Assembly: GCA_019914945.1 (NCBI GenBank)
Contig: CM034105.1
Location: 9,362,001 to 9,426,000 of the forward strand
Length of the DNA stretch: 64,000 nt
Source of the DNA: Typha latifolia
Taxonomy: Eukaryota; Streptophyta; Magnoliopsida; Poales; Typhaceae
Direction of reading: 5' to 3'
Part shown: positions 42,501-52,729 of the stretch, piece after piece
Layout of the letters: each line of letters opens with the position of its first letter
Position numbering within the stretch: the first letter of the stretch is position 1
Made by a program: the position numbers and the translations under genes
The notes under the pieces: model-generated
What the model saw: the letters and a program-made list of their open reading frames with translations, nothing else
What the model was told of the DNA's origin: nothing
Databases searched by the model: none

Positions 42501-45500
42501 AAAGAGAAAAAAGAATGAGGTTTCACACCTCCATTCTCAAATAGGGTTTCACAACCAAAACTCACATTAGAGATCTTAAAATTTTTTTATTTTTTTATTA
42601 ACCTCGATTGAATAAAAAGTTGGCCTATATATAGACCTTACAAATGACAATAAGCAAATAACACCCTAAACAATTGCGAAAAAGCAAATATAACCCTAAA
42701 CACCATAAATAACAAATGTATAATAAAAATAATTGACTTAAACTAATTTCCTAAAGGAGGAACTACACTAATATGTGCGCCTGTGTAATATGTCATTAAT
42801 GTCCACATCATACTCCCCGAGTGGGAGAGAACTCGACTTTGTAGAGTATGTCCCTTGCAGCATTCAGGTTGCTCTAGTCTCACAGCTTTCAGGCACGCCA
42901 AGTCACTTTGATTAAGCCAAATATTAGATTCAGGGAAAGATTTCACACCCAAGTTTTTCTAATTATAAGACTTATTCTTAGTGACTTCAAGTAGTGGACT
43001 GAGACTTTTCTCATACTTCTCTAGTTTGTCGGGCTCTTGCCATTCTCAGTCAAACCACGTATCATCATGCTTAGAGATAGGTTTCACACCTTCACCCTTT
43101 AGCTAGGGTTTCACACCCAAATGATGTCAAGGCTTGTCCTCAGTTTTAGAAATGACACCACTCATGGGGACCGAGAGAAGAAGTCAATGGGAATGCAACA
43201 GCGAAGGATATGGGTTGGTGGCTGCAAGCAAGCAACGGTAGACAACGGAGTTCAGATGGCATTAGCAATGGCGAAGAGCGGGGTTGGCAATGTCGACGTC
43301 GGTGGAGAGAGATGGGTGCAGGCGTCAAAAGGGACGGCATCGTCAGTGAAGAATGAAGTCATCGGCGGCGGAGAAGGAGGGCATTGCTGTCGAGAAGCCC
43401 TGGTAACGGCGTCGTCAATGGAAGGCGTTGATGCGGCATCGCCGTCGTCGGGTGCAGCAAACAGGCCAAGGCAACGTCGTCGGGTGGAGCAATGGCGTCG
43501 AGGCGGCATCGTTGGGTGGAGCGACAATGTCGGGGCGGCATCATTGGGGTGAGGCAGAGTCGGGGAGGCGACATCAAGGTGGCGTCGTCAGGGACTTAAT
43601 GGCGTCGGGGCAGCAGTGACAGGGAATTGGGCTAGAGCTCGGTGTGAGGTGAGGGAAGGTTGGGGATGAAGATGGCTAATGGGATGAGATGATGATGACT
43701 AATGGGTTGAGGGTTTAGATTAATAAGTTTGTGAGTTTTGGATTAATGGATTTTGGGTTTAATAGGGTTGGGTTGGGTTGGAAGTATTTGGGTTAATAGG
43801 TGAGTGAGTTTGGGTTGGGTGGCTAATGAGTTTAGGCTTGGAACTGATTTCAATAGGTTGGTTTCTATTTAGGGAGGGAAAATTTCAAAAATTGGGAATA
43901 TTGGAGGGAGAAGAAAAAAAAAGGCAGTTTGGTAGCGGTTTAGGAAAGGTGGGATTTCTTGGGATGTTGAGAAGAAAAAAGAAATGTGGTAGGAAGTTTA
44001 GGGAAAGAAGGTATTTGTTGAATCTTGCTTCGCAATTCCGGAGTGATGACTGATTCTTCTAGTTCCTCTACAACGGCAATCTTCTCATGCGATAATGATT
44101 TGACCTTCGTGATGTAAGTGTTGAATGAAGGATTCGTGATGTAAGTGTCGAATGAAGGACAAGTATAGAGCGACATAGAACTTGGAAGGCGGGCCATCTA
44201 ATACACAGTGGAATTGTGATAAAGTTTGGGGAAGATGGGTAGCACGGGAAAATTAATGAGCGATGGAGACAGAAAATATGATTTGGAGAAAATTTAAATC
44301 CTAAAAAACCATTGCTCTGATACCAAAAATAATGTGAAACAAATGGATCGTTAAGATTCTAGGAACGATGATGGTGAAAGAAAGAGAAAAAAGAATGGGG
44401 TTTCACACCTCCATTCTCAAATAGGGTTTCACATCCAAAACTCACATTGGAGATCTCAAAAAAATTTCATTTCTTCATTAACCTTGATTGAGTAAAAAGT
44501 TGGCCTATATATAGACCTTACAAATGACAATAAGCAAATAACACCCTAAACAATTGCGAAAAAGCAAATATAACCCTAAACACCATAAATAGCAAATGTA
44601 TAATAAAAATAATTGATTTAAACTAATTTCCTAAAGAAGGAACTGCACTAATACATGTGCCTGTGTAATATGTCATTGATGTCTGCATCAACTGTCTAAG
44701 TACTATATGATGTTATGATATAAAAGAAAGGTGAATATTAATGTATTGTATTGTCTTTTCCCTATATGAGGTAATTCTGCAAAAGGAACGAGGACTTTAT
44801 TTCTAGGAATGATCCCTAGATTCAGATGCACATTGATCCTCAGGAATGTTCTATTTCTGTATGCTAGATCATTTGTTTCTTTATGTAGTTACCTTCCATG
44901 CTAGAGTTGATCCCTGCATGCTCTTTGATCCTTTATCAGTAGCTATTAGTTCAGTCTAGTAGCACAGTTAACTTTTGGTTGCTTTCATTAAGTTAGCTCT
45001 GCAATTCAGTTTTGAATAGTTCAACCTTAGGTGAGGTTGATTTGATATGATACTTAAAATGACTAGAAATTAGCATTATAATTTCAATTGTACTTATATC
45101 CATCACTTTGGTATTAGAACCAACACTCAGGTTCCATCTTGAAATGCTAGCTATATTCTTTCTCTATTTCAGACTTGTAATTAATCTAGTGCCCTAGAAG
45201 TTTGCTCCCCTAAGTGTGTTCTACATCACACACAAACATGGGTATGTCATGATTAGATCAATCCATGGTTTGAAGTTTGAACCATAGCACGTAAAATAGA
45301 AGTCATAAAATTCAAAGAATAGTTGTTTAAGACTTGCACGAAAGTTAGGAAATCTACAAGTGAATTTGATACACAATTTAGGTTTGGTGATGCAATTTTA
45401 ACAAAGTGATAATGCAAATCTAAAGCGTCATATAGCAAGAATTTTGTACCGAAGGGACTAAACAGGACAACACGTGCTATGAAAACACTCAAAATGGCTA

Positions 45501-45567
45501 GTCATGCTGATGTCGGAGTATGAAGACCACTGAACCACTGACATGGAGGTATGTCCATATGGGGAGG

Positions 45568-45638
<71 letters not shown>

Positions 45639-48110
45639 ACCCTATTACAAGGGAGGGAGACAAGAGGAACCACTATAACAAGGGTAGTTATAAAGGAGAG
45701 TCTGGGAAAAGAGCTACTATTTATAGTCTATTACTATTTAAGGGAGTTAAAGTTGAAGAGTCATAGTGGCAAATGTGCTGATGGGGGGTGAGTGGGAAAG
45801 AACCCATTGTCACAATGGAGGAAAGAAGCTGAGGCCACATGGTATAGATTAAAGAGAGAGAGAAAAGGAATCGTAGTTGTAAGCTACAATGATTTAGAGC
45901 ATTTTTAGCAAACAACAGCTTTCATACTATTATCCATAAAAAAACTTTGCGGATACTCTAGGATATGATTTTCTAAGTCAATCTAAAAACCAAAACAATC
46001 ATGCACGGCATATTTTCCATGGAGAAACCCCTATCAACTAAGAGTAAAAAACCAAAAATTCTCTCCAAGGATCAAAACCTGCTGCACTATAAACTTAGGT
46101 ACAAGATATACTTACAACTTCTCCCCCTGCTCAACATCTACGGTTAATGATTAAAATTCTTCTTACTTGCTAGCTCCCACAGTGAACTGCTCCTCATGTA
46201 GTGGATCGCCAACTCTGCTAAAATCTATGAAGTTCAAAAGCCTACGCCTTAGTACTTCTTTGAGGTGCCGATGTAGATGAACAATGTTTGCACCTCCGAG
46301 ATCTTCAGGATGAGGCTCTGGTGATGAAGTTGATCTTGGACCAAAGATGATCTCTTCTCTTCTCTCTATGGCTCCTAGGGTTTTTTATGTGGAAGACATA
46401 TCAAAAAAGCCTACAAATGAATAGCCTTCTTCTCTCTTATATAGATGGTGAAACACTCTTTCAATCAGACTAGGAAGCTTCAAAATCACCTTCAAAGTTC
46501 AAATCTTCACAAAATCAGGTTCGAACAGCTATGTCAGGCATTCGAATGGCTTTTTTACTAATCTATCACCTACTCTCCTAGTAATGCTCTTTTTCTATGA
46601 TTAGATCCTAGAAAGAAACATATGCTTTGTTCACGAATACCCAATTACAAATCATAACACTAACAAAGTGATAGGCTGATAGCTTAATAGGTAGGCATGC
46701 TTAGAACACACCCTTGGTATCATGTAGCCTTTATTCCCAACAGCATGAAAGTGCACTTGACATGGAATATGTTGCTTAGAAGTAATGTAGTCGCAAAGCA
46801 AATTTGTCTTATATGGTTATATTGAATTGACATTTTTGCAGAAATAATAGAGAACTGGACACTGACGATAGGTTTATTGTAGTATTGCAACAACTCTCTC
46901 TCTCTCCCTCTCTCCTCTCAATTTGAGATTTATGTATAAGAATGTTTGGACATACTTGTTAGTAGGAAATTATTGGTTTTTCAGTTTGTCATTCTTTTTT
47001 CAGTATCTTAAGAAAAAATGAATTCTTTAATACAACTTCAGTGCATCAAGAAATGATGCTCGAAATTTAATTATTTAACTAAACCTTTTTCCTTGTTACA
47101 TATCTCAAACTCTACGTAAAGAACAACTAAAATTCTGATTTTTTTCCCAAAAATGAAATAAGATCATTCATAGTTATCCAGCAAGAGTCGCCAAAACCAC
47201 TATCCGAACATGTTAGGCCTACAATGATCAGCTATTGGCTGTGCATAGTCATCCAGAGTCACATATGTTGTTTCCAGCATACGTATGTCATGCCTTTCAA
47301 TACACTGATAAACAACGCTATGGTTTCCTTATGCTCTATACTTGTACTATCTCGCAACTCGCAAGATGAAAATTCATACATCAGATATATTACAATATAC
47401 TTTATTGCAGTACACATTAATTTCGAATAAATACTCTACAATTAAGACCCATTTGTATCAAAATACAGAGAGCTGCCAAGTAGCTAGTTTTCATTCTTTA
47501 GAAACGTGGCACCAAGAAAAATGGAAGGAAAAGAAAAGTACATAACATTAAACCTTCACCCCTCATGAAAACAGAACGGGATACCAAATCACATTTATAG
47601 ATTTATAACTAATAGAGAAGTAGAACTCTAACTATAACAAGAGAAAAGAGCATAATACCTTATATTTCACTGAAATGGAAAACGACCCCAATGCACGATT
47701 CCCTTCGCGCAGCTCTAAAATATCCCGTGCAAGCTGCCTAGCGGTGGATTCCACAGCAGGACTGCTAATGCACTCGAAATCATCGCAGAGCTCCCCAAAG
47801 TTCAAGCTATCAACCAACTTGTCGGATTCAGATCTTTCAATCTTAAAATCGGATGTCTCGACCTCTTTCGACTCATCTATCACTACAGCATTCGACTCAA
47901 ACAGATCAGACCAAATACATCACCATGATCGCCAAAACGACAGAAAGAAAGGAATGGAATCGAAGGATTACCATGCAAAGGGAAGAAACAAGGATTGGAG
48001 CTCGTCGGAGGCCCAAAAAGGCGACGGAAGTGGCGCCGACGGGCGGTGCTGGCTGTAGGGCCACGCCACCTGGGGAAGCTAGAGGAGGAGGCACAGGATA
48101 GAGCGCTCAT
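31559..48110 (-). CDS. Plastid-type DUF2358-like protein, complete, 5 exons, 299 aa
   Basis: Joining 48110-47972, 47882-47659, 41027-40947, 39488-39135 and 31660-31559 gives an uninterrupted 299-codon frame with GT-AG introns. The N-terminus (MSALSCASSSSFPRWRG..., Ser/Arg-rich, few acidic residues) looks like a chloroplast transit peptide. Conserved blocks: VESTARQLARDILELREG, KDPLRSFVGREKYKRPLW, VQEMVMLSTSELNIKWTLRG, GDLTLRVDSKFILNQISGQV, VYFWSSRRFFSAIESGKDT, EIYPDPSGDPTKFF, and a hydrophobic tail YQIALFLAVIYFVVQFL followed by RTTL, probably one membrane span. It resembles an Arabidopsis protein (At1g65230, from memory) annotated DUF2358, an NTF2-like family of unknown function. Introns 2 and 4 are 6.6 and 7.5 kb and hold GYP2, a LINE and element B. 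Gene name and function are not established. Confidence 0.85.
31661..33399. other. Intron 4 sequence of DUF2358-like gene
   Basis: AT-rich intron. Near 33110-33230 there is a GATCC/GATTGG/GGCCATAATCGATTCC region somewhat like the TATCGG-rich ends of the hAT-like elements at 0.3 and 3.3 kb, perhaps a diverged fragment. No gene. Confidence 0.4.
33400..33774 (+). pseudogene. LINE reverse transcriptase relic, upstream half
   Basis: The + strand reads NFKIMMKVLAYRLH, then MFIQGRSILDNFAVMHELL and SSVLLIKLDFAKAFNSV, the early RT motifs of plant L1-type LINEs (catalytic LDFAKAF region). Stops interrupt it. It continues at 35927 after the insertion of element B. Confidence 0.8.
33775..35926 (-). mobile_element. 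LTR-like element B, inverted copy of A, perfect 5-bp target duplication
   Basis: On the - strand TGTCACGACCC...GGTTCTCACA, 2152 bp, flanked by GTCTA at 33770-33774 and 35927-35931. It aligns end to end with A, including CACCACGAAAAATCGC-type blocks near the middle and GGGCTGGG/GCCCAGCC blocks, but has only one copy of the 129-bp unit. It sits inside LINE RT sequence in intron 4. It is probably a solo LTR. Confidence 0.8.
35927..36320 (+). pseudogene. LINE reverse transcriptase relic, downstream half
   Basis: Continues the RT after element B: a GDPLSPLLFILVAD-type stretch (frameshifted here), then FANNTLLFYKAT in place of the usual FADDTLLF box, then FELVVDLSTNLDKSYLR. Changes in the catalytic box and several stops make it inactive. 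Confidence 0.75.
36321..37337. other. Intron 4 sequence, no gene seen
   Basis: AT-rich intron with T runs and no recognisable domain. Confidence 0.4.
37338..38052. mobile_element. Probable MITE with CCGGTTC-rich end (hAT-type)
   Basis: The left end GTTATCAAAATTAGA and right end with CACCGGTCCAACC, CCCGGTTCGGTCCAGG and TTCTGATAAT are loosely inverted. The middle is AT-rich and non-coding. GGTTCGGTCC-rich termini with GTTATCAAAA are typical of a common plant MITE group. Target duplication not resolved. Confidence 0.45.
38053..39134. other. Intron 4 sequence near exon 4
   Basis: Unique-looking intron sequence. No gene. Confidence 0.4.
39135..39488 (-). CDS. DUF2358-like gene exon 4
   Basis: 118 whole codons between TTTGCCAG and GTAAGAAA. 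It encodes TVQEMVMLSTSELNIKWTLR to YPDPSGDPTK. This is the core of the family domain. The open frame on the opposite strand is a shadow. Confidence 0.92.
39489..40946. other. Intron 3 of DUF2358-like gene
   Basis: AT-rich intron with an A run at about 39557-39583 and a short GA tract near 40228. The open frame at 39793-40278 has no recognised similarity and is treated as chance. Confidence 0.45.
40947..41027 (-). CDS. DUF2358-like gene exon 3
   Basis: 27 whole codons between CATCTTGCAG and GTGAAG. It encodes DPLRSFVGREKYKRPLWATI then AVENPKV. Too short for a simple ORF scan but highly conserved in plants. Confidence 0.88.
41028..42449. other. Intron 2 sequence before GYP2
   Basis: AT-rich intron of the DUF2358-like gene. 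Nothing else recognised. Confidence 0.45.
42450..42810 (-). repeat. GYP2 left LTR (3' LTR)
   Basis: 361 bp, direct repeat of 44330-44690. TATA palindrome variant at 42622-42637. Followed by ACTCCCCGAGTGGGAGAGAA, whose complement is the purine-rich tract before the 3' LTR; GYP1 has the same block at 6479-6500. Confidence 0.88.
43146..43620. other. GC-rich cargo block inside GYP2
   Basis: About 475 bp, much richer in GC than the rest of the element, full of GGCGTCGTC, GGCATCG and GGGTGGAGC words. Several frames stay open on both strands, giving Gly/Val/Arg-rich or Pro/Ser/Thr-rich peptides. This is expected from a GC-rich, stop-poor, semi-repetitive sequence, so I do not call a protein. It could be a captured gene fragment. 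It is absent from GYP1. Confidence 0.5.
43621..43853 (+). repeat. G/T-rich simple-type repeat in GYP2
   Basis: Repeats of TTGGGTTGG, AATGGGTTGAGGG and TTTGGGTTAATAGG with periods of roughly 10-25 bp lead up to the rep fragment. Non-coding. Confidence 0.6.
43854..44033 (+). pseudogene. rep: 3' fragment of CRESS-like rep in GYP2
   Basis: Aligns with GYP1 17674-17832 at roughly 85 % by eye. In the Rep frame both read VGF-x-L-x-RENF-x-NW-x-YW-x-EKK. Both then leave the frame at an A-run (8 As in GYP1, 9 in GYP2) and continue as an Arg/Lys-rich tail (GMLRR, KFRERR) in another frame. Only the end of the helicase region and the tail are present; the HUH domain and Walker motifs are missing. Orientation and position relative to the LTR and primer site match GYP1. 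Confidence 0.8.
44034..44313 (-). other. GYP2 leader region
   Basis: The sequence at about 44045-44200 aligns with the GYP1 leader (18100-18230). On the - strand a short frame (MARLPSSMSLYTCPSFDTYI...) resembles a frame in GYP1 ([19 protein letters not shown]), which could be an old gag-like start. A short internal duplication is present (GATGTAAGTGTTGAATGAAG and its repeat). Confidence 0.45.
44314..44325 (-). other. GYP2 primer binding site
   Basis: TGGTATCAGAGC on the - strand just inside the 5' LTR, identical to the GYP1 site. Confidence 0.85.
44330..44690 (-). repeat. GYP2 right LTR (5' LTR)
   Basis: 361 bp. The TATA palindrome variant is at 44501-44516 and the Met-type primer site lies next to its 3' end on the - strand. 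Confidence 0.88.
44691..47658. other. Intron 2 of DUF2358-like gene, distal part
   Basis: Contains a long (GA)n tract at about 45571-45636 whose ORFs are artefacts. The segment about 45900-46750 has a plant-LTR look (CTTCTCCCCCTGCTCAAC, a TATATAGATGG box) but no partner copy or clear ends were found, so it stays unclassified. No exon seen. Confidence 0.4.
45569..45638 (+). repeat. (GA)n microsatellite
   Basis: About 70 bp of near-pure GA dinucleotides with one AAAG interruption. Likely to be length-variable. Confidence 0.9.
47659..47882 (-). CDS. DUF2358-like gene exon 2
   Basis: 224 bp; the first two bases complete a Val codon, the last codon is AAG before donor GTATTATG. It encodes VIDESKEVETSDFKIERSES and ends ALGSFSISVKYK, joining DPLRSFVG of exon 3. 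Confidence 0.88.
47972..48110 (-). CDS. DUF2358-like gene exon 1 (start, transit peptide)
   Basis: ATG at 48110. 139 bp ending in a split codon (G, then TG in exon 2) before donor GTAATCC. A frame running on into the intron stops at 47883, which supports splicing at 47971. The 89-bp intron ends ATGCTGTAG. Confidence 0.82.
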
Positions 48111-49980
48111 TCTCGTGGTCGCCCATTTCTGGAGAGGGGAGGGAAAGAAAGGCGGGTGTTTCGAGTGATTCGGATAAGACGACTCCGTCCGCTCGTTGTC
48201 GTTCCCACTGAATTCTTAACCATTTTAACTCTGCTTACCAAAGAATATACCCAAATAGATGTGTTACAAACTTATTTACTTGATTAGGTGACTTCTATTC
48301 CACGGGATGCCATGTAAAATATCTATACATGTATACAAATATTATTATTTTAGTTAGTGATTTATATTAATATAAAGTACTTTCTCCATCAGTAATTTTG
48401 GGTATGTATATATAGGAGAGTATTGTAATACATAGATTGTGGTACTAGCAAATAAATACTTAAATCAATTTTCTAAAATCAAATTGTATCACGGGTTATT
48501 TGTAACTTAATTGCACATCTTTTACGAGCAATTTGCACCAAAAAGCTCATCAATTATCAAATTGGCAGGAATAGGCTCATCATCTTTTACGAGCAATTGC
48601 AATTTTGAGCCCTTTTTACCAATTTAGACTAATTTATCATTTCTCCAACCCAACCCAACTATTTAATCTAATTTATCTAATTAATTAAATATTTAACCGC
48701 TCAAACCCCTTTATTTTCTTCTTCTTTTAGTTTTTTTCTCCTCACACATCAAATTGGGTTTTCTCTCCTCACCATCAACCCCAACTTTCTCTCTCACGCA
48801 TCCAGCTTATCTTCCTCTTCTTCATCTTCTTCCTCTGCTTCCTTTTTTCCTCTCTACTCTCTTCATTGTCCTTCCGTTCTTACGCATCAAATCCTAATGC
48901 ACGCATCGACCATAATGTTTCGTCTTAAAGTTGTTTACATCAAACCCTAAAGCACACATCCAACTCTTTTTTGTTCAATTCTTGTTCTCTTCTTCACCAT
49001 TTTTACTATTTTTTGTTGATCTTATGGCTCCTCGGCAAAGATGCAAGAAAAATCCCGATGTTATTTCACGTAATGAGTGTTTTGAGTAATATGAAATATT
49101 TATTTTACTCTATATTTCTAAATTATTTTGTTTATCATTGTCTGTTCTTCCATATTTATTTTTCTCTATATTTCTGAATTATTTTGTTTATAATTGTTTG
49201 TTCTTCCATATTTATTTTCTTTTATGTTTAATTTTGATCATTTTAGTCAATTGTTATTTGATATCAATAATTTTGCAACTGTATAACGTAACCAATTGTG
49301 CATCTTCATTAGTTCCTCGCATGCTTAAATTTATAAAGTTTTCTGTGAGTTATACATGTCAATTTCAGACTAAACTAAAGCTAAAATTTGGGACCTTAGA
49401 AGCAATAAAAATATATAGTAAAGACTAAAGGCTTCTTCAACCCACAGATAGTGGTGAGGAACTCGAAAGTACCATGGTTTCATCATTTTCCTCTAAGTTG
49501 GTATAGTTGTAGCTCAAATTTCATATGAAATTTAACCAAAATATCATTCTATCCAAATTATCAAAATTGAATCCTAGTCAAAATAAGATGTGTATTACAA
49601 AAAGAAAAGCTCCTATAGTAGATGCAATTCACGATCACTTAGAAATTATTTTATACATGAATTACTTTTAAACATGAATGAATCTTTTATCAAGCCAAAT
49701 GTCTCTATTTTTTAATTGATATTTTATCATCCTTTAAGACAATCTCTTTTAAGTTTACTAATGTCCATTATTTTGGGTTGGAATTTAGTTAAAAGTATTT
49801 TCTATTTTTGGCAGATGTGAGTAGAAGAAAAACAAATTAGAAGATGAGCAAAATGAATACACAGTACATTTATACTCTAGATGCTACACTTGTGTCGTCA
49901 TAGAAGCTACACAAAAAATTTGTGAGGGAGCCACGTAATAATATCCTAGTGCATACTCCCATTGAAGATTGGTAGAATTT
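48111..49980. other. Upstream of the DUF2358-like gene; transposon-like sequence
   Basis: 48111-48230 is GC-richer and probably holds the 5' UTR and promoter. From about 48530 the sequence becomes repetitive: TCTTTTACGAGCAATT is duplicated at 48518 and 48582, and a pyrimidine block around 48745-48860 has an inverted relative near 24460-24540. This may be one end of the element carrying the plant mobile domain fragment. The short tandem at 49090-49230 (TATTTTGTTTATCATTGTCT-like, two copies) is diverged. Confidence 0.4.
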
Positions 49981-49984
49981 CCTT

Positions 49985-50165
49985 ACATTGATGCCAACAT
50001 GCCATTGGTGTAAGAGTTAGTCTTCTGCTGGCTACATGAAAGCCGCTTCAAGATTAAGCATCTCATTTTACCACTAACAAAGAAGGATGTAGCGGTTATG
50101 ATTGGTATGCCGATTGTTGGTCTTCCTATTGAGATAGATTACATGCCTCGATTGACGACCTATGT
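49985..50165 (+). pseudogene. Plant mobile domain (PMD/MAIN-like) fragment
   Basis: The + strand reads ESRFKIKHLILPLTKKDVAV then MIGMPIVGLPIE, which fits the PMD consensus (F-x-F/L-x-H-L-x-LPL-T-x-x-DVA-x-x-x-GLP-x-x-G). A stop lies just upstream (PLV*ELVFCWLHESRF). PMD is found in plant MULE and gypsy elements and in host MAIN proteins. It ends near the start of the gypsy integrase relic on the other strand. Confidence 0.6.
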
Positions 50166-50224
50166 TTGGTTGTCTGTCTTTGGATGGTAGGCCAAAGTGA
50201 AGTTTAATCGAGTCCCCTACAATT

Positions 50225-52385
50225 TAAAAAACTTCATCCAAAAGTTGCTCATAAATACACGATCACAATTTGAGACAATCGTGTGTGGCATGTCATGTAA
50301 CTAAGCAACATCTCTAACAAAAATTTCAGCCATTAACTTAGCTGAAAATAGATGTGACAATGCAGAAAAATGCGCATACTTGCTCAACTTGTCAATGACG
50401 ACAAAAATAACTGAAAAACTATGTACCAGTGGAAGACCCTCTATGAAATCCATAGAAATGTCTTCCTAAACATGATCACTAGGTAAAGGTTGTAGTAATC
50501 CGACCAGTTTCAATGTGGTTGTCTTAGCCCTCTAATAGACTTCGCAAGCACAGACAAAACTCCTCACATCCCGCCTCAATCCTGGCCACATGCAACTCTG
50601 TGATATCCTCCTATAACTCCTCAAGACACCCTCATGACCAACCTTTAGAGTTTGGTGGAAGTGCTCCAACAATTTCTGTCGCAATCCATCATTTGCGGGC
50701 ACTTGAATGCATCTGCGGTCCAGCAGCAAACCACCTCAATTCTCCAACTTTGGATGACACTCCGGATCATCCATCACCTTTTGCAACAATCTCAAAATAT
50801 CTAGGTCAGATATACATGTATATCTCAGCTCATCAAGAAAAAGAAAAATGTGAGAAGAATAGGTTGCAAGCTCAGCAGTATCAAGTTGGCGTGAAAGTGC
50901 ATCCGCAACTCTATTTTTCGTTCCTTTCTTGTATTGAATTTCATAATCATATCCCAACAATTTTGTGACTCATCTCTACTGTGCCGGAGTGTGAATACGC
51001 TGTCCTATAAAGTATAAAAGGCTCCTTTGATCGGTTCGGATAATAAATCGCCTATCGATCAAATAAGGCATCCACTTTGTCACCGCATGCAGAATTGCCA
51101 ACATCTCTCTCTCGTAAATCAATAATTATTGAGATTTTTGTGATAAAGCCTTACTAAGAAAGTATATGAGATGTCCTCTTTGCATTAGTACAGCTCATAT
51201 GCCAACTTCGGACGCATCACATTCCACAATGAACTTTTTGGTGAAGTCTGGTAGCGCTAGAACTAGAGCCGTCGTCATTGCTGTTTTCAATTTGTTAAAG
51301 GCTGTAGTGGCTTCATCCGTCCATTTAAAATAGTCCTACTTCAACAAAGAAGTGAGAGGAGTAGCGATCTTCCCATACCTAGTGATGAAGCGACGATAAT
51401 ATCCGGTCAGCCCCAAGAATCCTCACAATCCTATGGTGGTAGTAGGAATCGGCCAAGCAGTCATGCATGCTACCTTTTGAGGATCTGCCGCTATACTTTC
51501 CGCTGAGATGATGCGGCCTAAATACTCCACTTATGATACTCCCCATAGGCACTTGGACTTCTTGATCTACAGCTGGTTTTACTTCAACAAATTCAGCACA
51601 TCCTCCAAATGCTGCCAACGCTCCAATTCAGTCCTACTATACACCAAAATATCATCAAAGAATACCAAGACATACCTTCGCATTAGAAGCCAAAAATATC
51701 ATTCATGAGGCCTTGAAAAGTAGATGGAGCATTGATGAGACTAAAGGGCATCACCCGAAAATCATAGTGTCCATCTAGAGTTCGAAATGTAGTCTTATGC
51801 ACATTTGCCGAGTGAACTCTAATTTGATGATACCCAACCCTCAAGTCAAGCTTGCTGAATACGGTCACCCCTGCCAGCTTATCCAGCAACTCCTCTATAC
51901 CCTAAATGGGATACCGATCCTTCAAGGTAATAACGTTTAGTGCTTGATAGTTGACACAAAAATGCCATGTCCCGTCTTTCTTTCGCACTAATAGCACAAG
52001 CGATAAGTAAGAGCTACGACTTAGTTGTGTGAGGCCTTGCTCCAACATCTCGGCTACCATCTTGGACATAACTTCATTTTACACATGTGGGTACCGATAT
52101 GGCCTCACATTCGTTGGTGCAGCCTCGAGCACAATATCTATGCAATGGTCCGCCGATCTCCTTGGTGGCAACTCCTTTGATTCCTCAAATAGTCCAGCAA
52201 ATTTGTCTAATAAATTAGACAACTCGATAGTATTGTCTAGACTCATTTGAGGCTCATCTCCTGCTGGTCCTAACTGAAAAAGGTAGGCCAAATCACTCGC
52301 ACATGGCAGCCCCACCATCGGCTGCATCGCTGGAATTGGTAGAGTACGAACGCCATTAAGCCGCACCTCTTTATTTTCTTGCTTA
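50225..52385 (-). pseudogene. Second Ty3/gypsy pol relic (RT, RNase H, integrase)
   Basis: On the - strand from 52250: protease-RT linker (LLDKFAGLFEESKELPPRR, HCIDIVLEAAPTNVRPYRYP), RT at 51889-51560 ([34 protein letters not shown]), RNase H end at 50960-50736 (QYKKGTKNRVADALSR), integrase zinc region at 50729-50532 (HFHQTLKVGHEGVLRSYRR), and integrase core at about 50470-50225 (MDFIEGLPLVHSFSVIFVVI then a DRVF box). Many stops and frame changes, no gag. It is a different family from GYP1 pol. The + strand frame at 50600-50968 is a shadow. Confidence 0.85.
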
Positions 52386-52729
52386 ATTTTCATCCACATG
52401 CTCCAGAGGTGGTCGACGGTGAAGGGGAGTCCACCTACTAGAGGTGGTCGACGGTGAGAACCATGCTCGCTAAGGTCGACGACCAGGGCGAGGGGCTGCT
52501 CGGCGACTCTAGCCACGAGGGCCCAAATGCAGGCACCCCACAGCGACTCCTCGCGAAGAGGAAAGCTCCCGACCAAGTAGAGGAGGAGACGACGATGGCG
52601 GCAGTTGAAAACCTCCTCAGAAGCTGACAGGAAAAGGCTACCTAGTGTGCCCATTCCAAAAAGCGAGGAGAGCCCAAGAGTGGCCACAACTTAGAGAGCT
52701 TAATAAGGTGAATCTCTCTGGACTAGCAT
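52386..52729. other. GC-rich block beside gypsy relic
   Basis: GC-rich, with a two-copy AGAGGTGGTCGACGGTGA unit near 52403-52460. Open on the - strand in frame with the gypsy linker, but without recognised similarity. It may be part of an LTR like the GC-rich part of element A. Confidence 0.4.

Larger units (their letters stand above)
42450..44690 (-). mobile_element. GYP2: non-autonomous LTR retrotransposon related to GYP1, with rep fragment
   Basis: Two direct 361-bp LTRs (42450-42810, 44330-44690) with about 23 differences by eye. Flanks ACTAT (42445-42449) and ACTGT (44691-44695) are a near target duplication. The LTR ends TGATGY...RCATCA, the GGTTTCACAC blocks, TATA palindrome, primer site and 3' leader all match GYP1, so it is the same lineage. 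The 1.5 kb interior has no pol. From the 5' LTR on the - strand it holds the leader, an antisense rep 3' fragment, a GC-rich block of unknown origin and a GYP1-like 3' leader. It sits in intron 2 of the DUF2358-like gene, same strand as the gene. Confidence 0.87.

Noticed and set aside
43121..43552. 143-aa Gly/Val/Arg-rich ORF in GYP2
   Set aside because: GC-rich stop-poor sequence open in several frames on both strands; no motif, no start context, not shared with GYP1.
45543..45791. Two ORFs of alternating Glu/Arg on the + strand
   Set aside because: Produced by the (GA)n microsatellite.
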